Shown piece by piece: positions 1-7,929 of a stretch of 64,000 nt of DNA. The notes beneath the pieces are model-generated. The model was not told where the DNA came from, made no database searches, and saw only the letters and a list, made by a program, of their open reading frames with translations. The stretch's first letter is position 1. Each line of letters starts with the position of its first letter. The DNA lies in assembly GCF_900108585.1 (NCBI RefSeq), contig NZ_UESZ01000001.1, forward strand, positions 3,286,001 to 3,350,000, read 5' to 3'. This DNA comes from Branchiibius hedensis (GTDB lineage: Bacteria; Actinomycetota; Actinomycetes; Actinomycetales; Dermatophilaceae). The translations under genes and the position numbers were made by a program.

Positions 1-396
1 TACGGCCGCTTCGATGACGCCGGCCACCTGCACTTCGTCGACCGCGGGAAGGACTATCTGCGTCGCGGAGGCGAGAACATCTCGAGCGTGGAGATCGAGC
101 AGGTCATCGCCCAGCATCCCCAGGTGCGCGAGGTAGCAGTCCACGCGGTGCAGTCGCCGCTCGCCGAGGACGACCTCAAGGTCACCATCGTTGCTAGGGA
201 CGGATGCCGGATCGATGAGCAGGAGTTCTTCGACTGGGTGCGCCCACGAGTCCCGCGCTACGCGGTGCCGTCGCACGTCGAGGTCCGCACGCAGTTGCCG
301 AAGAACTCAGTGGGCCGGGTCTTGAAGCACGTGCTTCGGGCCGAAGGAGTCACCGCGGCCACGTGGAGCACCGACCCCAGAGCTGGCGAACGCTGA
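1..396 (+). CDS. Acyl-CoA synthetase, C-terminal part (5' end outside window)
   Basis: The frame is open from the first base and ends in TGA, giving the last 131 residues of an ANL-superfamily adenylating enzyme. The hallmark C-terminal hinge is visible near the start (DRGKDYLRRGGENISSVEIE), followed by the small lid domain and the catalytic-lysine region near the end (LPKNSVGRVLK). Such enzymes activate a carboxylate to its CoA thioester through an acyl-AMP. The gene converges with the ten-gene ipd operon on the other strand, so it may belong to the same catabolic island. The substrate cannot be inferred from this part alone. Confidence 0.9.
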   Translation, partial: YGRFDDAGHLHFVDRGKDYLRRGGENISSVEIEQVIAQHPQVREVAVHAVQSPLAEDDLKVTIVARDGCRIDEQEFFDWVRPRVPRYAVPSHVEVRTQLPKNSVGRVLKHVLRAEGVTAATWSTDPRAGER

Positions 397-485
397 TCAC
401 TCAGCCTGCAGGGGCGGCCATCCCACGCGGGGATTGCCTCAGACTGGTGCCAGCGCTACCTGCCCACATTGCCTGGTGAAAGTAA

Positions 486-1490
486 TTACTGCACAACTAG
501 ATTCACCCTCGCAGTGGCCAACACGTGGTCGCCCAGCGAATTGGAGCCTCGGACGTCGACCGTCACGATTGGCCCGTTGACGCTGGTGACCGCGCCGGTC
601 AACTGCAGGGTGTCTCCGGGGTGGTTCTGCACGGCCAGCCGAGCATCGAACGCGACGATCTCGGCTTCGGGTCCGGCCCAGTCCGTGAGGTAGCAGTTGA
701 TCAGGCCAGCGGTGCCGAGAATGTTCATGTAGACATCCCGAGCGCCGCGGGCCTGGGCGGCGTCCCGATCCAGATGCACGTCGTTGAAGTCGTGTGTCGC
801 TGTCGCGAGGGCGGCGATCGACGCCTGAGTGACGGGGATCGTCGCTGGGGGAAGGTGACCACCGGGCCTGAGTTGCGCGGGGAGCAGCGTCGCCGTCGCT
901 CGAGGCCGCCGAACCGGCGGCGGCACCGGCCAGGGGTGGCCCGGCGGTCCCCCGGTTGCCCGCCCGGCTGGCTCCGGCGGACGGGTTCTGGGATCCCAGC
1001 GCAGCATCCGCAGAAGCACGCTGCCCACGGATTCGCCTGCCAACGTGCGGTATTCGCTGAGGAGATCCACGAAATGACCTCGGCCGAGACGGGTGCTCTT
1101 CTGCGATGAGACCGCCGTGATCGACGGGTATTGCGCCAGCAGCTCCCCCGGCCGCAACGGGCGCGCGTAGCGATGTGACGTCTGAACGGCAGCCACCGAG
1201 GTGTATCCGCGCTCAGCGAGGACGGCGTTCACCCGGTCGAGGCTCTCACCCTGACGATGGGTCCTACGGTTGCCGGGCAGCGTCCACATGTTCAGGCTCG
1301 TCGCGGGCGCGATGATCCCACCCCATCGCGAGGCCGCCGCCCACGCCGGATCCTGGTAGGCCGGATTCTCATCACCGACGGCCTCGCACCAGATCCGGAT
1401 CGCTTGCTCGGTGATCGGGTCCTTCGCCACGCGCGGCGGGTCGGTGAGTCCGACAAGACCGGCCAGCCGACGGGCGAAGTCGTCGATCAC
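486..1490 (-). CDS. Double-hotdog MaoC-type enoyl-CoA hydratase (ChsH2N-ChsH1-like fusion)
   Basis: The 334-residue protein has two hotdog folds. The N-terminal half aligns by eye with the MaoC half of the ChsH2-like protein at 30435-31409 (shared pattern RGYTSV...RPL..G). It has tyrosine where the catalytic histidine would be (DENPAY). The C-terminal half aligns with the ChsH1-like protein at 32557-33015 and keeps the active D-x4-H (DFNDVH). This is the geometry of a degenerate plus active hotdog pair that hydrates bulky enoyl-CoAs, here fused in one chain and without the DUF35 domain. The GTG start overlaps the upstream stop as GTGA. An upstream extension of the frame reads into the preceding gene and was rejected. 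It is the last gene of the ipdA operon; the substrate is probably an acyl-CoA from HIP or its breakdown. Confidence 0.85.
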   Translation of the reverse strand: MIDDFARRLAGLVGLTDPPRVAKDPITEQAIRIWCEAVGDENPAYQDPAWAAASRWGGIIAPATSLNMWTLPGNRRTHRQGESLDRVNAVLAERGYTSVAAVQTSHRYARPLRPGELLAQYPSITAVSSQKSTRLGRGHFVDLLSEYRTLAGESVGSVLLRMLRWDPRTRPPEPAGRATGGPPGHPWPVPPPVRRPRATATLLPAQLRPGGHLPPATIPVTQASIAALATATHDFNDVHLDRDAAQARGARDVYMNILGTAGLINCYLTDWAGPEAEIVAFDARLAVQNHPGDTLQLTGAVTSVNGPIVTVDVRGSNSLGDHVLATARVNLVVQ

Positions 1491-2482
1491 GACGCAGGTA
1501 CGCCGAGGTCCGTGGCCAGTGCCTCGCGGTGCCACTGTGCCGTGCCCCACGATGCGGCATCGGCCCAGGCTCTCTTGGCGTACAACTGCAGGTCGTACTC
1601 GGTGGTGTAGCCCATGGCACCGTGGCACTGGATGGCCTGCCGGGCTGTCGTCCGTGCGGCGTCCGAGGCGGCGGCCTTCGCGGCGTGGACCTCACGCTGG
1701 GCGCCCGGCGCGCCGGCCGCGACCTGGGCGGCAGCGGACAGGACGAGGGGCGCCGCGAATTCCGTTGCCAGAGCGGCATCCGCGAGGTGGTGCTTGACGG
1801 CCTGGAACGACCCGATCGGAGCGCCGAACTGCTGACGATCGGTGACGTAGGCGACGGTGATGCCGAGCATTCGCCGGGCCACCCCCACCAACTCCGCGGC
1901 CGTCCCGAGGACACCGCGCAACCAGGCCCGGCGGACGATGTCCGGATCGTCAATTGTTGCGAGGAGCGTTGCGCCAGAGACATCTTCGAGAAGTGAGGCT
2001 GGGTCGATCGCCTCCGTTGCCGACCGATCGGCGGTTGTCAGGTCGAACACGCTCAGCGCACCACGGCCACCGAACCCGCCGCGGATCAGCAGGTCGGCTC
2101 CGCGACTGGGTGCGGGCCCCGTCAGCTGCGGGGTAGCCGCGCACAGCACCTCGCCGGAGGCGAGTTGCGCGCAGCGGTCGAGCTCGGCCAACACCCCCGG
2201 CGCGACGGCGAGCGTGCCGACGAGAGGCAGTGGAGCAGCGGCCGCCCCGGTCTCGGCCAGCACGGCCACCAGTGCGGTCTCATCCAGGCCGAGACCGCCA
2301 TCCTCCTCGGGGACCAGCAGACCCCAGATGCCCATCTCGTCACAGGCGGAGCGCAGTCCGTCGGCGGCAGCGGGCCCGGTCGCCGCGACGTCGCGCAGAA
2401 GGTCGGGCGGACACTGCTGCGCCATCACGGCCCGCACCACCTGCTGGAGCGCGGTCTGATCTTCGGTCAGTGCGAACCTCAT
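1487..2482 (-). CDS. Acyl-CoA dehydrogenase, short subunit type (FadE32-like)
   Basis: This 331-residue flavoprotein is shorter than a stand-alone acyl-CoA dehydrogenase. It resembles the small partner of the alpha2beta2 steroid dehydrogenases of actinobacteria. The C-terminal helical domain shows RQQFGAPIGSFQAVKHHLAD and QCHGAMGYT, typical for the FAD-binding half. The ATG at 2482 was chosen because a strong GGAGGTGA lies just upstream and the family N-terminus (FALTEDQTAL) begins there. It follows the larger dehydrogenase gene by 4 nt and overlaps the hydratase start. I infer that the two dehydrogenases form one heteromer acting on a branched or cyclic acyl-CoA, with electrons passed to ETF. 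The exact substrate is unknown. Confidence 0.85.
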   Translation of the reverse strand: MRFALTEDQTALQQVVRAVMAQQCPPDLLRDVAATGPAAADGLRSACDEMGIWGLLVPEEDGGLGLDETALVAVLAETGAAAAPLPLVGTLAVAPGVLAELDRCAQLASGEVLCAATPQLTGPAPSRGADLLIRGGFGGRGALSVFDLTTADRSATEAIDPASLLEDVSGATLLATIDDPDIVRRAWLRGVLGTAAELVGVARRMLGITVAYVTDRQQFGAPIGSFQAVKHHLADAALATEFAAPLVLSAAAQVAAGAPGAQREVHAAKAAASDAARTTARQAIQCHGAMGYTTEYDLQLYAKRAWADAASWGTAQWHREALATDLGVPAS

Positions 2483-2486
2483 GGGG

Positions 2487-3626
2487 TCACCTCCGGGGCA
2501 GGCCGAGCACCCGCTCGGCGATGATGTTGCGCTGGATCTCGTTAGTGCCGGCATAGATCGGGCCGGCGAGCGAGAAGAGGAAGCCGCGGGTCCACGGCCC
2601 GTCGACCAGCGCCTCGGGGCCGAGCACGTCCAATGCCGTTTCGTGGAGCGCGATGTCGAGCTCGGACCAATGCACCTTGTTCAGCGAGGATCGGGCACCG
2701 ACCGGGCGCTGCTCCATGATGTCGGTCACCTGGGCAAGGGTGAACGTGTCATAGGCGCGCGCCCGCACCCACGCATCGGCGATCCGTTGGCGGATGGACC
2801 CGGTCACGGCATCGGGCCGCTGCTCGGCAAGCGCCACCAGGCGGTCGACGGCCGCGGTGAAGCGACCGGGCGATCGCAGGGTCAGGCCCCGTTCGGATCC
2901 GGTGGTGGCCATCGCCACCGACCATCCCTGGCCGACTCCTCCGAGCACAGCGTCGTCGGGCACGAAGACGTCGGAGAAGAAGACCTCGGCGAAACCCTCA
3001 TCCCCGTCGAGCCGATCGAAGCCGCGGACCGTCACGCCCTCGGCGTCCAGCGGCACGAGGAAATACGTCAGGCCATGGTGTCGTTGCGACTCGGGGTCGG
3101 AGCGGAAGAGACCGAACAGGTGGGTGCAGAAGGCGCCACGCGTCGTCCAGGTCTTCTGGCCGTTGAGCCGCCATCCGCCGGCCGCTTCGTCGCGGTCGGC
3201 GCGGCTGCGGATCGAGGCCAAGTCGCTCCCGGCGCCGGGCTCCGACCAACCCTGGCACCAGAGGTCTTCGGCCGCGGCCATTCGCGGCAGGAGGGTGTCC
3301 TGCTGCTGTGGGGTGCCGAATTCGAAGAGGGTGGGTGCCAACAGGAAGATGCCGTTCTGGGTCACTCGTTGCGGCGCCCCGGCCCGGTAGTACTCCTCCT
3401 CGAAGATCAGCCACTCCCACAGGTCCGCGTCCCGGCCGCCGTACGCCTCGGGCCAGGACACGACACCCCAGCGATCGGCGTACAGCCGCTTCTCCCACTC
3501 CACGTGCTGGGCGAACCCCTCGCGGGTGTCGCCGGAGAGCAGCGGCTCGCGCGGCACGTTCTCCGTCAGCCAGATGCGGGCCTCGACGCGAAACGCCTCG
3601 TGTTGCGCGCTCCAGCTCAGGTCCAT
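2487..3626 (-). CDS. Acyl-CoA dehydrogenase (FadE31-like)
   Basis: A full-length acyl-CoA dehydrogenase of 379 residues. It shows the FAD/substrate signature CQGWSEPGAGSDLAS, the middle beta-domain motif NGQKTWTTRG, and the C-terminal IYAGTNEIQRNIIAERVLGLPR. In this last motif the position of the MCAD catalytic glutamate (YEGT) is alanine (YAGT), as usual in the steroid-type heteromeric enzymes. A GAGGAGA ribosome site precedes the ATG. It sits between echA20 and the short dehydrogenase gene in the ipdA operon. The arrangement suggests a FadE31/FadE32 type pair acting after ring opening of HIP; this assignment rests on context and length. Confidence 0.88.
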   Translation of the reverse strand: MDLSWSAQHEAFRVEARIWLTENVPREPLLSGDTREGFAQHVEWEKRLYADRWGVVSWPEAYGGRDADLWEWLIFEEEYYRAGAPQRVTQNGIFLLAPTLFEFGTPQQQDTLLPRMAAAEDLWCQGWSEPGAGSDLASIRSRADRDEAAGGWRLNGQKTWTTRGAFCTHLFGLFRSDPESQRHHGLTYFLVPLDAEGVTVRGFDRLDGDEGFAEVFFSDVFVPDDAVLGGVGQGWSVAMATTGSERGLTLRSPGRFTAAVDRLVALAEQRPDAVTGSIRQRIADAWVRARAYDTFTLAQVTDIMEQRPVGARSSLNKVHWSELDIALHETALDVLGPEALVDGPWTRGFLFSLAGPIYAGTNEIQRNIIAERVLGLPRR

Positions 3627-3647
3627 ACGACTTCTCCTCGTGGGTGG

Positions 3648-4391
3648 TCAGTGCTTGCCGAAGTCCTCGCGGATCCGGTCCGAGACGCCGCTGAGGTTGA
3701 GCTCGAAGGTGTAGCCCTGCTCGTAGCGGTAGGACCGGTTGACGTCGACCGGGTCGATGCCGTTCAGGGAGGCCTTCGCGGCGCGGATGACAGTGGGGTC
3801 CTTTGCCGCGATCTGCTTGGCGAGTTCCATTGCGGCAGAGCGCAATTGGTCCCGCGCCACGACCTGATACACAGAGCCGAACGCTGCGAGTTGCTCCGCT
3901 GTCGCCGTCGCGGAGGTGTAGACGATCGCACGCATCAGGTGCTGGGGGACCAGCCGGGACAGGTGGGTGGCGGCGCCGAGGGCTCCGCGATCCACCTCCG
4001 GCAGGCCGAAGAAGGCGTCGTCGGAGGCGACGATCACGTCCGCGTTGCCAACCAACCCGATGCCGCCGCCTACACAGAAGCCCTGCACCGCAGCGATAAC
4101 CGGGACCTCGCACTCGTAGACCGCGCGGAACGCTTCGAAACATCCGCGGTTGGCGCCGACCAGAGCGGCGAAACCGTCGGTGTCCCGGATCTCCTTGATG
4201 TCGACGCCGGCATTGAAGCCCTTGCCTTCGGCCCGCAGGATGACGACCCGCGTCGCTGCGTCGCGTCCGGCGTCCGTGACCGCGAGGGCCAGATCGAACC
4301 AGTCCTGCACGCGCAGCGCGTTGACCGGTGGTGCGTCGACGACAACTTCGACGACGCCGCCGTCTGCGACGGTCGTGCTGATCGCGCTCAT
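3648..4391 (-). CDS. echA20: EchA20-like crotonase-fold hydrolase of HIP ring D
   Basis: The 247-residue crotonase-superfamily protein has the same length as M. tuberculosis EchA20 (Rv3550) and, as I recall that sequence, a very similar core: GFNAGVDIKE, FCVGGGIGLVGNADVIVASDDAFFGLPEV and GALGAATHLSRLVPQHLMR. In the published pathway EchA20 hydrolytically opens ring D of a HIP-derived hydroxy-diketo CoA thioester, giving COCHEA-CoA, the IpdAB substrate. The oxyanion-hole segments are intact. The ATG at 4391 forms an ATGA overlap with the preceding MaoC gene, so translation is probably coupled. The neighbours ipdA, ipdB, ipdC and ipdF support the assignment strongly. Confidence 0.93.
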   Translation of the reverse strand: MSAISTTVADGGVVEVVVDAPPVNALRVQDWFDLALAVTDAGRDAATRVVILRAEGKGFNAGVDIKEIRDTDGFAALVGANRGCFEAFRAVYECEVPVIAAVQGFCVGGGIGLVGNADVIVASDDAFFGLPEVDRGALGAATHLSRLVPQHLMRAIVYTSATATAEQLAAFGSVYQVVARDQLRSAAMELAKQIAAKDPTVIRAAKASLNGIDPVDVNRSYRYEQGYTFELNLSGVSDRIREDFGKH

Positions 4392-4816
4392 GCCGACTCC
4401 TGCGACGGCAGCAGGTAGCTGGCCCACACCGTGACAGCGCGGCCGCCGCCCTCGCGGGTGCAGGCCGCCTCGACCTGTAGGCCCGGAGCGCCGTCGATGT
4501 CGATCGGTTCCACCTTTTCGCAGGTCATCGTCAATGTGTCGCCCGGCCAGACCTGTTCAACGAAGCGGATCCGGAATCGGCGCACGTTGTCCGGGCCGAG
4601 CCAGTCCGACAGGTAGGTGCCGATCAGACCAGCCTGCAACATGCCGATCCCGAGCGGCATCGGCAGACCCGACGCTCGTGCCCATGGCTCGTCGTGATGT
4701 ATCGGGTTCATGTCGCCGGATGCGCCCTGGTAGCGCACGATGTCAGTCCGTGTGATCGGCCCGACGCTCCAGGGCTTCGGCAGCGCCGGCATCATCGCGG
4801 GCGCTTCGGTGCTCAT
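4388..4816 (-). CDS. MaoC-type (R)-enoyl-CoA hydratase subunit, catalytic
   Basis: A single-hotdog MaoC-domain protein of 142 residues. The catalytic dyad D-x4-H is present as Asp35 and His40 (GDMNPIHHDE), followed by the conserved GIGMLQAGL helix. It overlaps the preceding 151-residue FAS1-dehydratase-like gene by an ATGA. This is the usual layout of heterodimeric HadA/HadB-type hydratases, where one subunit is catalytic and the other degenerate. It probably hydrates an enoyl-CoA formed by one of the acyl-CoA dehydrogenases of this island. Which step is not visible from the sequence, but its place between ipdF and echA20 suggests the propionyl side chain of HIP-CoA. Confidence 0.88.
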   Translation of the reverse strand: MSTEAPAMMPALPKPWSVGPITRTDIVRYQGASGDMNPIHHDEPWARASGLPMPLGIGMLQAGLIGTYLSDWLGPDNVRRFRIRFVEQVWPGDTLTMTCEKVEPIDIDGAPGLQVEAACTREGGGRAVTVWASYLLPSQESA

Positions 4817-5268
4817 CGTGGATCCTCCTCGCTGACGACGGCGCTGGTTTCGACGCCCGTCATGATCGACTCCGCGACCAGGGTGCCCGACTGGTCGGTG
4901 AATCTCGTGCGCATGACGACGAAGGTGAGTTCGCCGCCGCGGCGGCCGGGTTTGGTGTAGTAGTCGGTGATTTCGGATTGCGCCGTCAGCCGGGCGCCGG
5001 CCCGCGGTGGCGGACCGTGGAAGACGAATTCCTGCTCGGCGTGCATCCCGCGCTGCTGGTCCAGTTCGACATCGCCCCAAACCCCGCCCTCGACGGGCTG
5101 CCAGTGCATCGTCGTCGTGAGGAAGGTGGGCGGCGTGACCGGGGCCTCTTGCGCCCAGAATTGTGGGTTGGTGCTCATGGTCGCGCGGGCGAACTCGCGG
5201 ATCTTGCCGAGCTCGATGTCGATGCGAAACGGTTCGCCGACGGCGCCGACGGCGTCCGGATTGGCCAC
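4813..5268 (-). CDS. FAS1-dehydratase-like hotdog protein, partner of MaoC hydratase
   Basis: The 151-residue protein belongs to the N-terminal MaoC dehydratase (FAS1-like) group: an early acidic helix with PQFWAQEAPVTPPTFLTT, a long loop, and strands ending GGELTFVVMRTRFTDQSG. It lacks a D-x4-H dyad, as expected for the non-catalytic partner that shapes the acyl pocket. The GTG at 5268 was chosen because AAGGAGGA lies directly upstream and because the longer frame runs into ipdF in antisense. The gene starts 20 nt after ipdF and overlaps the catalytic MaoC gene. I infer a heterodimer with the product of 4388-4816. Confidence 0.83.
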   Translation of the reverse strand: MANPDAVGAVGEPFRIDIELGKIREFARATMSTNPQFWAQEAPVTPPTFLTTTMHWQPVEGGVWGDVELDQQRGMHAEQEFVFHGPPPRAGARLTAQSEITDYYTKPGRRGGELTFVVMRTRFTDQSGTLVAESIMTGVETSAVVSEEDPR

Positions 5269-5288
5269 GGTGTCCTCCTTCGATGGGG

Positions 5289-6074
5289 TCAGGGGTGCTG
5301 GCTGCTGACCGACACGACCTCGCCGGTCATGTATGTCGAGTAGTCGCTGGCGAGGAAGGCGATGACCGTGGCCACCTCCCACGGCTCCGCGGGCCGACCG
5401 AACGCCTCCTGCGCTGCGAGGTGCTCCAACAGCTCGTCCGTGGTGACCTTCGCCAGGAAGGGATGCATCGCGATCGACGGGGCGACTGCGTTGATCCGGA
5501 TCCCGTGCTCGGCGACGTCCAGAGCGGCGCAGCGGGTCAGCGCCATGACCCCGGCCTTCGCCGCGGCGTAGTGCGCCTGCCCGGCCTGCGCGCGCCAGCC
5601 GATGACGCTGGCGTTGTTGACGATGATGCCACGCCCGGCAGGGACCATGTGTCGCAATGCCGCGCGGGTCGCCTTGAAGCAGCTGGTCAGGGTGACCGCA
5701 ATGACCGAATCCCATTGCTCGTCAGTCATATCCACGACGCTGGCCGTGCCGCCGAGGCCGGCGTTGTTGACCAGGACGTCGATCCGCCCGTGCTGCTCGA
5801 CCGCCGCGTCCATCAGTGCGTCGATCTGGACCTGGTCGGTGACGTCGCACGGTACGGCGAGTGGTGCCGACCCGGTGTCGGTCGCCAGGCGCTCAGCGGC
5901 CTCCGCCAGACGTCGCTCATGGCGATCGGAGATCACCACCTGCGCACCTTCCTGCGCCGCTCGCTGCGCGGTGGCGTAGCCGATGCCGGTGCCGGCGGCG
6001 GCCGTGACCACGACGACCTTGTCCGCGAGCAGGTCCCGCGGGGCGGGCGGTGCGGGTGGAGGGGGAATGGTCAT
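5289..6074 (-). CDS. ipdF: IpdF-like short-chain dehydrogenase (HIP-CoA 5-oxo reductase)
   Basis: A classical SDR of 261 residues with an unusual glycine motif VVVTAAAGTGIG, NNAGLGG, the catalytic serine in NNASVIGWRAQ and YxxxK in HYAAAKAG. The end, FLASDYSTYMTGEVVSVSSQHP, and the AAAGTGIG motif match what I recall of mycobacterial IpdF, the NAD(P)-dependent enzyme acting at C5 of HIP-CoA. It overlaps ipdC by one base (TGATG) in the ipdA operon. IpdF is usually encoded within the KstR2 regulon, which fits the operator upstream of ipdA. Reaction direction is taken from the literature, not from sequence. Confidence 0.88.
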   Translation of the reverse strand: MTIPPPPAPPAPRDLLADKVVVVTAAAGTGIGYATAQRAAQEGAQVVISDRHERRLAEAAERLATDTGSAPLAVPCDVTDQVQIDALMDAAVEQHGRIDVLVNNAGLGGTASVVDMTDEQWDSVIAVTLTSCFKATRAALRHMVPAGRGIIVNNASVIGWRAQAGQAHYAAAKAGVMALTRCAALDVAEHGIRINAVAPSIAMHPFLAKVTTDELLEHLAAQEAFGRPAEPWEVATVIAFLASDYSTYMTGEVVSVSSQHP

Positions 6075-7150
6075 CAGGCGCTCACTTCCGGTTGCTCGGC
6101 ACCCAACCGGGCGAGCGTCGTGCGGGCCTGGACGATGATCCGCTCGACCAACTCGGCGACGCTGGGGATGTCGTCGATGAGGCCGACGACCTGGCCGGTC
6201 GCCATGACTCCTTCGTCACTGCGACCCTCCAACAAGGCCGAGCGGTAGAGCATCGGGGCATTGGCGGCCATCACCACCTGGCTCCAGGTGAGGTCGTTGC
6301 CCTGCTTCAACTGCAGACCCTGCCGCAGCATCTGCGGCAGCGGAGTGCCGGACATCTTCGAGAAGGCCAGTGCGTTGCGGCCGGCCCGTGCGAGCCGGCG
6401 GACCGGGCCGGTGTCCAGCAGGCGGTCGACGGCACCGGCGCGCAACACCCGTTGCGGCACGCCGTCCACCTCGGATGTGAGAACTGTGTCGGTGACGCGC
6501 GCCTGGAGGTAGACCTCCTTGACCGCGGGCTGGACCGGGCTGTCGCTGGTGAGCAGGAATCGGGTGCCCATCGCGATGCCCTGCGCACCGTAGGCCAGTG
6601 CGGCCACGAGGCCGCGACCGTCGAAGTAGCCGCCGGCCGCGACCACGGGGATGTCCACCGCGTCTACAACTTGCGGCAGCAACAGGCTGGTCGGGACCTG
6701 CCCGGTGTGGCCGCCACCCTCACCGCCTTGCACCAGCACCGCATCCGCACCCCACGAGGCGACCTTCTCGGCATGCCGACGCGCGCCGATCGAGGGGATG
6801 ACGACCAAACCGGCGTCCTTGCAGCGCTCGATCAGTTCTTTCGTGGGCGCGAGCGCGAACGACGCGACACGCACCCCGGTCCGCTGCAGCAGCTCGATGC
6901 GGCGCACCGCGTCGGGTTGGTCGGCCCGCAGATTGACGCCGAAGGGCGCCTCGGTGCGGGACGCAACGTCCGCGATCGCCGCCGCGAGTTCCTCGAAGTC
7001 GAGCAAGGCCGCTGACAGGATTCCCAGACCGCCGGCGTTCGCGGTGGCCGCCGTGAGCTTGGCGTCGGAGACGTAGCCCATCGCCGTCTGCACGATGGGG
7101 TAGCGCACTCCCACCAGATCGCACAGCCGGGTGTGCAGCGGATCGCTCAC
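6074..7150 (-). CDS. ipdC: IpdC-like flavin-dependent enzyme of nitronate monooxygenase family
   Basis: The 358-residue TIM-barrel protein shows the 2-nitropropane dioxygenase family features: an N-terminal PIVQTAMGYVSDAKLTAA, the phosphate-binding motif VQGGEGGGHTG near residue 145, VVAAGGYFDGRGLVAAL and MGTRFLLTSDSP, which together bind FMN. Its length and position beside ipdAB match M. tuberculosis IpdC (Rv3553). That enzyme acts on HIP-CoA-derived ring C/D intermediates before EchA20 and IpdAB, probably introducing a double bond. It starts with GTG in a GTGA overlap with ipdB. Confidence 0.9.
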   Translation of the reverse strand: MSDPLHTRLCDLVGVRYPIVQTAMGYVSDAKLTAATANAGGLGILSAALLDFEELAAAIADVASRTEAPFGVNLRADQPDAVRRIELLQRTGVRVASFALAPTKELIERCKDAGLVVIPSIGARRHAEKVASWGADAVLVQGGEGGGHTGQVPTSLLLPQVVDAVDIPVVAAGGYFDGRGLVAALAYGAQGIAMGTRFLLTSDSPVQPAVKEVYLQARVTDTVLTSEVDGVPQRVLRAGAVDRLLDTGPVRRLARAGRNALAFSKMSGTPLPQMLRQGLQLKQGNDLTWSQVVMAANAPMLYRSALLEGRSDEGVMATGQVVGLIDDIPSVAELVERIIVQARTTLARLGAEQPEVSA

Positions 7151-7929
7151 GTCGGGACTTCCTTGTCGCGCAACGACATGGGGTCGAGTATCTCTCGGAT
7201 GAGGTGGAGCTCGTCGGGAGTCGGCTCACGGGTGGTGGTGACCTCGGAGGTGTCACCGAGCTCGAATCCGGTGGCCCGGACGACGTCGTCGACCGACACC
7301 CCAGGATGCACGCTGATCAAGCGGATCGTCCCGTCCTCGCGGTAGCCGAGCACTGCGAGGTCGGTGACGATCTTGCGCAGGTCGTGATACCGCGATGCGG
7401 CCGGGCCGTTGGCCGCGGCCCGGTCATTGCCCACGCCGCAGACGAAGTCGACCCGATCGACGAAGACTCGCGTCGAATGGCGCGGCACCCAGTAGCTGGT
7501 CGGGTGGCACACAGAGTTGCCAGGGGCGCCGCGGACGCCGAGCAGTTGCACCTTGGGCCGGGCGTGGTCGCCGATGGCCGAGATGTTCGAGTTGCCGTAC
7601 CGGTCGAGTTGACTGGGCACCATCATCACGTGGCGACGGCCGTTCCAGAGGATGTCGAATATCCGCCGGAACGGGATGAAGCCCTCCACCGGGCCGGGCA
7701 ACGCGCCGGGGATCGGGCCGGTGCCGTGGACTAGGTTGGCTTCGCCGTCGGAGAGCAGCAGTTCCGGCTCGAAGGTCGAACGAGCCAGTCGCACGCCGAT
7801 GGAGGGGATGATCCCGAAGGCACTGGCGAGGATCTCCCCGCCGCCGCGGAAGGTCTCGGCACAGGCGATGACGGCGTGTTCGGCGCGTGTGGCCGGGATG
7901 ACCCCCGTCGCGTTGTCGGTGGTGGTCAT
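7147..7929 (-). CDS. ipdB: IpdB, beta subunit of COCHEA-CoA hydrolase (CoA-transferase fold)
   Basis: The 260-residue protein has the class I CoA-transferase beta fold (AEHAVIACAETFRGGGEILAS, GNSNISAIGDHARPKVQLLGVRG, FVDRVDFVCGVG). The SENG-type motif that carries the catalytic glutamate in true CoA transferases reads LLLSDGEANLV instead. This agrees with IpdAB being a ring-C hydrolase rather than a transferase. It overlaps ipdA by ATGA and ipdC by GTGA, so the three are translationally coupled. The start at 7929 avoids an extension that would overlap ipdA by 40 nt. IpdAB opens the last carbocyclic ring of cholesterol. Confidence 0.92.
   Translation of the reverse strand: MTTTDNATGVIPATRAEHAVIACAETFRGGGEILASAFGIIPSIGVRLARSTFEPELLLSDGEANLVHGTGPIPGALPGPVEGFIPFRRIFDILWNGRRHVMMVPSQLDRYGNSNISAIGDHARPKVQLLGVRGAPGNSVCHPTSYWVPRHSTRVFVDRVDFVCGVGNDRAAANGPAASRYHDLRKIVTDLAVLGYREDGTIRLISVHPGVSVDDVVRATGFELGDTSEVTTTREPTPDELHLIREILDPMSLRDKEVPT

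Noticed and set aside
2481-4418. A 645-codon open frame on the plus strand
   Set aside because: It lies antisense to two acyl-CoA dehydrogenase genes and echA20, which have clear family motifs. The translation shows only GC-driven composition.
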